Part shown: piece by piece, positions 22,512-30,780 of the stretch | How positions within the stretch are numbered: position 1 is the stretch's first letter | Layout: every line of letters starts with the position of its first letter | NCBI GenBank assembly: GCA_004369085.1 | Contig: ML210261.1 | Coordinates: 2,804-33,583 of the forward strand | Direction of reading: 5' to 3' | Length of the DNA stretch: 30,780 bases | DNA from: Coprinopsis marcescibilis | Taxonomy: Eukaryota; Basidiomycota; Agaricomycetes; Agaricales; Psathyrellaceae | Program-made: the position numbers and the translations under genes | The notes under the pieces: model-generated | Databases searched by the model: none | Seen by the model: only the letters and a program-made list of their open reading frames with translations | What the model was told of the DNA's origin: nothing

Positions 22512-23354
22512 TCGGATGTAGATTGCGGTTTCCATGGATGTGAACAAGAACCTGTATGGGTGGCTTGTTTTTCTACTTAGCCAGTCGTCCCTAATACACT
22601 GATTCGGGGTGTCTCCGGTGTTGTACGTACTTAGCCGAGATGTAGTGTGCCTTTCGAGGTTTCGCCCAAATAAAATGAGTACGGCTTGGGTTTGCAAAGT
22701 TTAAGGCAAACGTGCGGCTAAGTTTAGGGTGAGACCGCAGCCATATGTAATGTACCAGTGGTATACACGCTACTTTCGAGAGGTGGGTCTTACAGGTCCA
22801 CACTCGAAAGTCGGAAATCTACGCCTGTATTTTTTGACTGTATAGTATTGATGGGTTTGGGTCAATACATAGTGGCTATACCGTGGGAACGTCCATGCGC
22901 GAAGGGCGAGTTCGACTCCCAACCCCGCCAACTTGTTGCTCCTAAAGCCCAAAGAGTTCACCGAAGGTCACAAACATTCTGGCCATAAACCATACGGTAA
23001 ACGTTGCCATCTTCAGGTGGCGTTGGAGTGTTATTGATTTATTTGCGGCTGGTCCCAATAGAAAAAACGTGCCGTGTCGGCCTCGCTGATACTTACGATG
23101 TGCCATGCCCAAAGTGTAAGTATGTATTGAATCGGATGCTGTGCATTCATCAGTCCATCTCCATCAAAATTATCCCATTTTCTTCCAAAGATCCGTGAAT
23201 TTGAATAGAATTTCCAAAGCGACGGACGCTAGTGCGCCGTGTACCTGGCACCTGTCAGACTGACTTAAATATGTGGGCTGATGAACATATGGGCGTCACC
23301 TCTGGTCCCGTCTCCCGTCTCCCACCTCCGCATCCTGCATCGACGACTCATAAG
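22512..23354. other. Intergenic stretch with a hairpin
   Basis: No gene seen. A 9-bp perfect inverted repeat (ACTTTCGAG at 22772-22780, CTCGAAAGT at 22803-22811) with a 22-nt loop could form a hairpin. Near 22909 the string GAGTTCGACTCC resembles a tRNA B-box, but the flanks do not pair as a T-stem and no D-arm or anticodon arm was found. The distal part should contain the promoter of the 7-TM gene. An in-frame ATG at 23271 would add 28 Pro-rich residues to that protein and is less likely to be its start. Confidence 0.45.
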
Positions 23355-24693
23355 ATGCCTGGCGCGGAGCGCTCGGCGTACGATGTTAATCTTTACACAT
23401 CCATCTCAATGTATCTCAGGGTGAGTCCATTTTTAAGTCAATATTCGTCGACTTAGGGCACATGGCATTTTCTCCCTAGGTGTTGACTTTCGGTAAGTGT
23501 CATATTACGGCTTGGTTCAAATTTAATCATCGAGTTTGCGCCCAGGGGTCTATCTCGCTCTTTTCGCATTGGCCATTCCGCTAATTGTACACAGAGCGAA
23601 AAAAAGGGCGACATGGGTGCGTACAGCCAATCTTTCAAGCGAATCCCTTACTTACTATTGATCTATTTTTGATTTCAAGGTTCTTCTCGCTGCAACTGTC
23701 GTCCTATTTTTGCTCATATCCCTCACCAACAGTTAGTAATATGTGTCTCGTTCTCTAAAGCGTTGCTAGCCTAACAGCCTCTGACTTTAAGGTTTGGCGT
23801 TTTATCGGTTTGCAATGGCTTATGGAATGCAGGTAAAGAAACCTGAGCTGCCCGTCGCATACTATCGGGGTCTGGGCGACTGGAAGAATACAGTACAGGC
23901 ATTGCTTGTCGACTTGATAATTTGGACGGCTGATGCTTTAATCGTTAGTCTACGTGCATCTCGTTCATCTACCCTCGACTCTCTCACACTCTATTCTAGA
24001 TACACCGCTGCTATATAGTATGGGACAGGCACTGGCCAGTCATCGTCGTACCCTGTGCTCTGCTCCTGATCAGCATAGGTGTGTATTAGGAACATTAGAC
24101 AAGATATCTCTAACGGTACGCCAGGGACAAACTCCGCCATCCTTGCATGGTGGATCGACAATACAGTCCTCCAGCCCCACCAGTTGCAACCACTTGTTCG
24201 GAGCAACTATCCAGTCAATCTCTTATCAAACTGCATAACGACTGGCCTCATCTCGTATCACATCTGGCGCGGTCATGTCGCGTCACAAAGAGCTGGTCTT
24301 CAGTCAGATGGCGTCAACCTCTCGATGGTCCTGCGAATCGTTGTCGAGAGTGCTTCCATCTACACCGTTCAGCAGTTTCTGCTTCTCATCTTATCCTCCA
24401 TAAATCATCCAGCCCAGTTCATTTTCTTTGGCCCGCTGGCGCCGAGTATAGGTAAGCTATCAACGGAGCTTGTTCGTAGAGATATTCCTCATCAGCCACT
24501 AGGGATCGTTTTTCTTTTGGTCGTCATTAGGACTCACGTCGCCCAGAGCTCGGCAACATCTGAGCTTATAGTTCTCCCAATTTTGTCTCAGCCACGGTCC
24601 GAAAACAGGCCTGTACGAACACCACCTGCAGCGCCCAAGGATACAAAAACTGGTTACAGCGAAGGATCTTCATGGCTTGAAGGCGATGGGTAG
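23355..24693 (+). CDS. Seven-transmembrane orphan membrane protein
   Basis: Eight exons join in phase to 316 residues: 23355-23420, 23480-23492, 23546-23616, 23680-23731, 23792-23943, 24000-24078, 24125-24451, 24503-24693. I count seven hydrophobic helices, among them GVYLALFALAIPLIVH, VLLAATVVLFLLISL, the helix through LLVDLIIWTADALI-IHRCYIVW, VIVVPCALLLISIG, a helix at NLLSNCITTGLISYHIW, VLRIVVESASIYTVQQFLLL and GIVFLLVVIRTHV. The short N-terminus, the HRCYIVW motif after helix 3 and the VESASIY motif in helix 6 match a large family of uncharacterised Agaricomycete 7-TM proteins. The cytosolic tail is Pro/Ser-rich. The last intron (24452-24502, 51 nt) is a multiple of three with no stop, so retention would insert 17 residues between helices 6 and 7. 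No ligand or partner can be named. Confidence 0.85.
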
Positions 24694-25665
24694 TGCAGTT
24701 GGCTCCGATTTAAATTTAGTACATACTCTAGTAAAGCGCCATTAATAGGTTTGCGTAAGTAACATACAGTCTTACAAATTTATACTTCATGTTGACTCAC
24801 CCGCGCCGGGGAGGCTGGTATGTACAGAAACGAAGCCTTCCACGTCACCCGGCCTTCTGTTTCACACTTTACTCAGCACAGCTATCCCACATACGTACAG
24901 ATTCTTTTAGATGGCCGATAAGTGCCGCAAAGTGTGCACAACGTGCTCATTTCGGACGCCTAGGCTCGTTCGGCACTTCACGCTTGAACTTATCCTGTTA
25001 CAAAGTTCTCCTTAAAGCTGACATTGCGTGTAGTATCAGAGCCTCGGCCCTCGGCTCGAGAATCGAAATCATCCAGATTCAAGGCTCGCCCTTTCTACTG
25101 CGACAACCGGCCACCCTGTAATAGCCTCCCACGCATGCGATTTCCTCTCATGTGGGTTGTCTGTACAGCAGACACACTCGTGGTAAGTAGTTCATGCAGT
25201 GCTGTTACCTACACCTTGACACATAGGGTCCTCAATGCTACATGATATGTGGCCAACGCCGGCACATCCGATTCCGTGGCTGTTCCGCCTGTTGTTCGTT
25301 AGCATCCTTCAGTCCTTGTGCGTGAACCTTCTAACTTCACGAGGGGTGGTATATTACACCATATTGAAGCCCCTTATAGCAGCCTTTCCATAAAGCTGGC
25401 TCAGCGCTTGCTCTCTGTCGCCGATGGCTATTTGACTTTAGGCTCAACGGTTGATTTCGTAAGCCCACCTTGCCCAGTAAACAAGTATTTGTACAAAGTG
25501 TTAGATGAATATTTATCAGTCCGTTCTTATAGGTATACACTAAAGTTTTACATTCGTCAAGTACACGCGTCAGCGTCCGTAAATCTGCTACTAAGCGTCG
25601 AGTACATGATCAGATTCAATCCACAATTCTCGAATCAGTTTCCTCGAACGAGAATCGTTACTAAT
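24694..25665. other. Intergenic stretch carrying a retrotransposon remnant
   Basis: This gap lies between two convergent genes. Its centre holds the LTR-like and primer-binding-site-like sequences listed separately. Past 25043 about 620 bp show no protease, integrase or reverse transcriptase motif in any frame, so any element is truncated. The last bases before 25666 would be the 3' UTR of the minus-strand membrane protein gene. Confidence 0.45.
24790..25043 (+). mobile_element. Probable LTR and primer-binding site of a Copia-type retrotransposon remnant
   Basis: The sequence TAGTATCAGAGCC at 25031-25043 differs at one base from TGGTATCAGAGCC, the usual primer-binding site for initiator Met-tRNA in LTR retrotransposons. 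A 234-bp block just upstream starts TGTTG (24790) and can end TGACA (25023), the TG...CA form of an LTR. It contains an inner stem pairing AAGTGCCG (24920-24927) with CGGCACTT (24971-24978). No coding remnant follows and no second LTR was found, so this looks like a broken 5' end. Exact ends are inferred. Confidence 0.45.
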
Positions 25666-26581
25666 TTACACATTCGTATTGTGTGGAGGTGAATTCGGCG
25701 GCCTAAATCCTCCAACAAATGGGGGGTTCTGATCCTCGTTGTGCTGTACAGAGGAATGGTCAGTCACCGAAAGAGCCTCGGCATACATAATGAGGCAACT
25801 CACGATGGTATGTGCAGCAGCCGGAGCAACAGGGGTCTAAATCATCGAATCAAAGTCAGCATGAAATTACTTCCAACGTCGAAACTTGATAGCTCCACCC
25901 AACGTACCATCGGCCCACTCGATTGCTTCTGTCCTTGTTCACCTTCGATATAAGGCGGTGGAGCTGGAGGATCATTCCTAAACCGGTTCTCTCCAGTCGC
26001 GTACTGGGCAGAAGTCTGATGGGTGGGAGGAGCATGTGGAGGAGGCGCGTAATTATGCGGCGGTCCCCCATACGCATAACCGGCCCCACCAACCTGAGGG
26101 CCGTTGTAATTTGTTTGCCCTCCAGCGTACGCCGTAGGTTGAACACCGGGGACGTTCATACCGGGGTGCCCAAGCTTCTGCGCCATTGCGTTCCGATGCG
26201 CGACCGCCCTCATTCTTTTCCTTCGCATAAGGAAGGCCAATAGTACGAAGAAAATGAGCAAAACCCCGCCTATTGGTTAACAGTGATCAGTTAGATCCTC
26301 ATAAGCGCAAATCCTGGAGCCTCAAATTAATGAACTGGACGTATTGAAACAGAAAGGTTTCTCGATTCGATTCGATCGCAGAAGCCTTCCCATTGCAAAC
26401 TGAAAGAATATTGTCCAGTCACAAATGTTCAAGACAGGCACTCACCAATAACACATCCCGCAATAACCCTCGCAGGTGTCGTCCTCCTCCTATACGTAAT
26501 CTGCCCATTCACTGCCTTCAAAAGCCCCAGAATAACCAAGCAAGTCTGAGCCAAATGGCTCGCAGCCATCCTCGTCGACAT
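25666..26581 (-). CDS. Single-pass membrane protein with Pro/Gly/Tyr-rich cytosolic tail
   Basis: Four exons (26581-26446, 26269-25908, 25836-25804, 25743-25666) join in phase to 202 residues; introns are 176, 71 and 60 nt. The N-terminus (MSTRMAASHLAQTCLVILGL...AVNG) looks like a signal peptide. A very short basic segment, ITYRRRTTPARVI, leads into one strong membrane helix (AGCVIGGVLLIFFVLLAFL), then a stop-transfer RRKRMR. The rest is a disordered tail with many Pro, Gly, Tyr, Asn and Gln and a PPAPPPYIEGE motif, and it ends with FVGGFRPPNSP. Similar one-helix proteins with RRR and a PPxY-like tail are common in Agaricomycetes and uncharacterised. PPxY-type sites can recruit WW-domain ubiquitin ligases, but that is inference. 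The gene lies downstream of the Atg14 gene on the same strand. Confidence 0.8.
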
Positions 26582-27124
26582 GTTGCGCAATCAGAGATCG
26601 GGTATGTGTGCTCGGAACGAAGGTTATGCGTCTGTCGAATGAAAGATCGCCGAAATCGTAGATAGGGAAGAGATTGGTGGAGAAGCGGAAGAGAGGGAAT
26701 TAGATCGAGCAATTCGGGCCAGCATCTCTAAAAGGTCTTGCACTTTGGCTGGGCGAGGAGACATGGGAGTAACCGACGTCATACCCCAAACCAAGCCAAA
26801 GACCTTCATCCCCCCAACCCCTATTCTCCTTTTTGCACCGCTTCGAGACCATTCTGGGACGAACCAGTCAGCCTTTCACAATAAACAATTAGAGACACCC
26901 TACCTTCGCCAACCAAGGATTCAAGAACAAACCTCGGCTGTAGTACACCCTTACCTTCACCTGCTTCTCCTGCCTGAAAAGAATATCAAGAAATCTACCA
27001 TACACATTATCGACAGCAAAGATAAAATACATGGACTAGTAGTATATAACAAAACACGCGACAAACAACGAATTGAAAGCAAACGAACGCAGCAGAACGT
27101 AACAGAAGTACACCCACCCGCAAC
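26582..27124. promoter_or_regulatory. Spacer between the Atg14-domain gene and the single-pass membrane protein gene
   Basis: Both neighbours read on the minus strand, so this 543-bp gap holds the Atg14 3' UTR (near 27124) and the promoter and 5' UTR of the membrane protein gene (near 26582). On the minus strand a TTTTAT-like A/T-rich run lies around 27020-27060, suited to transcript end formation. The open plus-strand frame through 26745-27128 has no domain or codon bias and is treated as chance. Confidence 0.4.
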
Positions 27125-29986
27125 CTAAAAACCGTCATCATCTTCCTCTCCCTCAACAAGATCCCACTCATCCTCACCACTCCTCCTCCCAGTTCCCTTG
27201 CCCGCATTCGCATTTAGGTTCGCAGTCGAATTCCAGGGCCCGGCTCCGCCACTCCCCACTTCCACAAACTCCTCCTCAACACCCTCCCCAAACCCAAAAT
27301 CTCCCTTATCCCCCCTAAAACTACTAACCCCCTTCCGCCCACTGACAACCCTCACACCTTTCGCCCTCTCCCGATGTGCACTGCTAATCACCTGGAGAAC
27401 CTGCCCGAAATCCATCACAAACGATGCAGGAGTGGGCGGAGCAAGATGCGTCAAATAATGCACATTCGCATTCGCATTCGTACTCGGGTTCGCACCGGGT
27501 TTGGAACTCGAACTCGGAGGGTGCACAACGAGATTAGACGGCGGTGACGCGGTGGACGACGTGGAGGGAGCCCTTTCCATAGCCGATGGCGAAGGTCCCG
27601 AAATCCCTACACCCGTCGTACCAGTCGGGGACACCACTCCCGCTCCACCAATAGAATACGCATACGCACTGGTCTCATGCGCCCACCTCCCCATCTCCCC
27701 CGCACAGCACACCCTCCACAAATTGCTCAAAATTTCCCCTCCCTGATTAAGCGGGATATCCACACCCTGCGTGTGTCCCAAATAGGCCACATTGTAGATC
27801 AACATCGCCAGGCCAGTCGTGAAGCTCGGCTGGCTCGAGCTCGTCTTGGAATGGGAGCCCGCATTCGAGTTTCCAGTCGAGGAAGTTGAGGAGCGATGGA
27901 TGCTCCCAGAGGCCTTGCTAGGCCGCCCTGTTCCATACATCACAGAACCCGCACCAGAGGCAGATGCGCTCTTTATCACCGGCACCGCCCTCTCGTTCCT
28001 CCCCGCAGTCAACCCGGCAGCAGCAGGCAAAGGCATCGCAGCCAAAATAGACTCCGCCAACGCCCTCTCGGCTCTCTCCTCACGCTCCTCCTCCTCCTCC
28101 AACGCCCTCTTCCGGGCCTTCTCCAACTCTTCCTCCTCTTCATCAAATCCCATCTCATCTCCTCCCAAAGGAGATTCATCATAAACATCCAAAGGCCTCC
28201 TCGCCCCCACCGCCACATCCACCCCCAAAGGCGTAGATTTCAATTCCGGATTACTCAAAGGCGTCGATCGTCCCGATAGATTGGACAGAGCCGACATCGT
28301 CCTCGAACGTCCTCCCCCAGTCGCATACCCAACCACACCCGCTGCTAACGCAGTGGCAGACCCAAAGATACTCGTCCTCCTTGTCGGCGTGGGGGTCGAG
28401 CTCCGGCTGCTGCTCCCGCTCCCGCTTGCAGTCGTACTGGATGTTTGCGGTGGGGCGGATTCCTGCCTGGTTTTCAAAGGTGAAGGAACAGGATCATTAT
28501 GAGACGGTATACGTCGATGGCCACTATCAGCATGCGATACCGTGGTTGTCGATTGTTGGTCCGCGTTGGAACTAGGTGACAGTGGTGCAACTGGTGGCAC
28601 GGGTACCGCATTCGATGAGTTGCTCAGATGCAGTGGATGTTTGGTATACCATCTACAATGAATTTTGAGTTTTGAGATATCGAGATGAAAGAAAACGAAA
28701 CGAACCTCGCCCAAGAACCAGCCCCATTCTCAGCGATCGGCCCACCCTTGATCGCACCAATCCAAGGCTGACCCAGCCCAACCTTGCCCCCAGTCCATAC
28801 AATCTCAAACGGTAGTTTCACCCCGAGATAAAACGAAAGGAGGTTGATGAAATGCAGCGTAAGCGTCAGGACGGCGTTGATATGGTCTGGCGGGTAACCT
28901 AAAAGAAATGTCGTCAATACCAGGGTCAACGAAAAGAGAGAAGACGGGGAAGCAAAACGCATGGAAAGAACCGCAGCAGCGTGGCGATGAAAAGGGTTAA
29001 AGAAAAATAAGAAACAGACGCAACTCACGTCTAATATCACCAGGCACAGGGAAAACCAACCCAGGCCCAATCGTCCACTCTCCCCTCGTACCCTTGCGTC
29101 CACCGATTGGCGGCCGCCCTCCGACTTCCACAATGTTGAAAACTTCCACCAGTTCTTGCACCAGGCCAGAGCGGGCTCTTATAAGGGTATGCGACAGCGA
29201 CGACATCGCAGGGGAGGGCGGGATCGGGGTGGCAGTCAAAGTTGAATGCGAGTACGGATTCCCAAACGGAGTGTTTTGATAGACAAAGGGCGCAGTCGAG
29301 TTTGCAGATGAAGGGTCTGTAGGTATTGGGAATGAGGGGTTGTAGTTTGGTGTGCTTAAGAATGGGCCGGCAGTAACAGGTGTACCAGCTAGTGTGCCTG
29401 CGGCGTACGCAAGGATGGGCGACGTCAGTGCGGCGAGTGTACTAGGAAAGCTAGAGATGTCGGGCGAATTCATTGCTGTGGCTGTAGGTGTCGACGCTGA
29501 CGAGCTGGAAGTCGAAGACGAGGCAGAGGGTGGTCGGACCGCCATTCTGGCTGCTCCGAGCGTTCTACGGCGTTGTGCGAGGTCTTCACGTAGTTTCCGA
29601 ATTCTATCGCGTTCTACAAGGCTGAGAGTCAGTTCAAGTGAGATGGAAAGAGGGCGATGATTTCGTACTTCGCTCGATGTCTTTCCTCGCAGTTGCCAAT
29701 CCAGCCACAAGTTCTTCGACGCGAAACTGGATCTCTGCGACTCGCCCTCTGGCAAGTCTCGCTGGCTCCACTACATTGTTCAAAGAAGCTGTGGCATTCG
29801 CGACGATGCTCTTCAAATCGGAGCTAAGATGCGTGTGTTGGGAGTGAAAGTCTCGCAAACTGTGGGACAAAGGATATGGATCAGTCGAGCGTAAGTGGTG
29901 GGGATCCAAGTAAAGACGCACTGGGTCTTTATACAGGTTCTACAATAGAGCTGACGCTGTCGAACTTCACAATTTCGACACTCCAT
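27125..29986 (-). CDS. ATG14: Atg14/Vps38-type subunit of the Vps34 phosphatidylinositol 3-kinase complex
   Basis: Five exons (29986-29922, 29859-29669, 29613-29029, 28898-28706, 28652-27125) join in phase to 853 residues. The N-terminus has the paired cysteines of the family (C3, C6, C15, C18 in MECRNC...YCRTC), then a coiled coil to about residue 105. The core block has PGLVFPVPGDIRRYPPDHIN and LSFYLGVKLPFEIVW (about 265-330), then GQPWIGA and YTKHPLHL. A later block at about 620-670 (NVAYLGHTQGVDIPL...LSNLWRVCC) completes the domain. These are hallmarks of the Atg14/UVRAG family, which joins Vps34, Vps15 and Vps30/Atg6 to make PI3P on autophagic or endosomal membranes. About 270 Ser/Thr/Gly-rich and Glu/Arg-rich residues separate the two conserved blocks, making it longer than typical yeast Atg14. 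Atg14 versus the related Vps38/UVRAG cannot be settled by eye, so the symbol is provisional. Confidence 0.85.
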
Positions 29987-30780
29987 CTTCTACAAAGTCT
30001 GTCTAATCGATGGGGTACAATTCGGGACAGGCCGATATGTGTTCTATATCTCTTGTAACCAACATTTAGGTTTGATCTAAGGGAAATGGTGCTCTGAGAC
30101 ACACCTTTTCATCCACACATTGCTGGCTATCGCAGAAATTGAGAAAGAATGGCACAAATAGCGCAAGTGTGTCTGAGTCAAGCTCGCTGCCTGACACGAG
30201 CCGTAGCTGCGGGCAGGGGGAGGGGCCTCGAAGAGCGCCAAGCGCTAAGGATCTTGACAAACAGGTACAACATCTGAGTCAGCTCCGTGTCGTTCGGGAT
30301 TGCGTTCAATTGGAGTTTGCAAGTTCGCTCTACGTGAACCGCGATGCCAAATTGTGCGCAAGTCCAAAGATCCAGAGGCTGGAGCTACAGGCCACTGTTG
30401 TAGTGGCAACTCACCTAATAAGGTAGTTTTGTCTGTTATGCTCCCTGGGACCTATTATGTGAAGGCCATTGAAAAGCGGGCAGGGTACACCAGATAGGAC
30501 AGACATACAAACGATTTCCCCCCGAAGCCTTGCAAGTGGAGGTGTAAGGTCTTTGAGACCGATATTATATAGCTGGTGAAGCCGTGATGAGGGTAAGAGA
30601 AGGAAGGAACAATCTTGATTTCGAATGCAGAATCCGAGCAATTATAGGCTCTCGTATGGTCCGGCGTAAAGTCAAGAATAGAACGACTCGATCTCACAAC
30701 GAGATAGGACTCCGGGGCCATAAGAGCAAGCAAGAGCTCAAAAAAGAGAGGGAAACAATTCGCACCGAGCGCCGAAGACG
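29987..30780. other. Upstream flank of the Atg14-domain gene, no gene seen
   Basis: The part next to 29987 should hold the promoter of the minus-strand Atg14-domain gene. Beyond it, frames of 60-95 codons are open on both strands but have no domains and no coding-like codon use. A plus-strand frame rich in Lys, Glu and Arg runs off the end of the window from about 30700; it could be an exon of a gene that continues outside, but nothing here proves it. Confidence 0.4.

Noticed and set aside
22846..22932. Possible plus-strand tRNA ending CCCCGCCA
   Set aside because: GAGTTCGACTCC matches a B-box, but the bases around it do not pair as a T-stem and no A-box or cloverleaf was found.
27198..28279. 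Several overlapping plus-strand frames
   Set aside because: All are antisense to the Ser/Gly-rich last exon of the Atg14-domain gene, which has conserved family blocks on the minus strand.
30139..30426. Plus-strand frame of 95 codons upstream of the Atg14-domain gene
   Set aside because: No domain, no splice continuation and no codon bias; more likely promoter-side sequence.

Overview
This window is nuclear DNA from a filamentous basidiomycete, most likely an Agaricomycete. Genes are split by many introns of about 45-80 nt with GT...AG ends, UTRs are short, and codons favour C in the third position. The protein types also fit mushrooms: an expanded tyrosine-kinase-like family, WD40 propellers, a Zn2Cys6 factor with very small exons, orphan 7-TM proteins and an Atg14 subunit. 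Gene models were spliced by hand, and phase was checked exon by exon.

Layout. (1) 529-3415, minus: an 8-exon gene for a 794-aa nuclear-type protein with four copies of a C-x2-C...W-x2-H-x3-C motif and a polyglutamine tract. (2) 3416-12078: about 8.7 kb with no gene I can defend. It holds a 9-bp tandem repeat, a tRNA-like T-arm and a few splice-like fragments. (3) 12079-12872, minus: a tentative small cysteine-rich gene sharing a 236-bp divergent promoter with the next gene. (4) 13109-16871, plus: a 16-exon Zn2Cys6 transcription factor (954 aa) with exons of 5, 10 and 12 nt. (5) 17137-22511, plus: a 19-exon gene whose exons all join in phase into one protein of about 1450 aa: helical modules, pseudokinase, helical module, intact kinase, linker, seven-bladed WD40 propeller. 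(6) 23355-24693, plus: an 8-exon seven-transmembrane orphan protein. (7) 24790-25043: a probable LTR plus primer-binding-site remnant of a Copia-type element. (8) 25666-26581, minus: a 4-exon single-pass membrane protein with a Pro/Gly/Tyr-rich tail. (9) 27125-29986, minus: a 5-exon Atg14-domain subunit of the Vps34 lipid kinase complex.

The standout is gene 5. Its two halves share helical modules, kinase domains and intron positions, so one gene segment was tandemly duplicated. The first kinase copy has HGN in place of the catalytic HGD, while the second keeps HGD and DFG. This resembles the tandem pseudokinase-kinase layout of JAK kinases, here joined to a regular 43-residue WD40 propeller. 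A sensor or allorecognition-type receptor role is inference. Genes 4, 5 and 6 run in the same direction, but nothing in the sequence shows that they work together. Atg14 and the four-motif protein look like conserved housekeeping genes.
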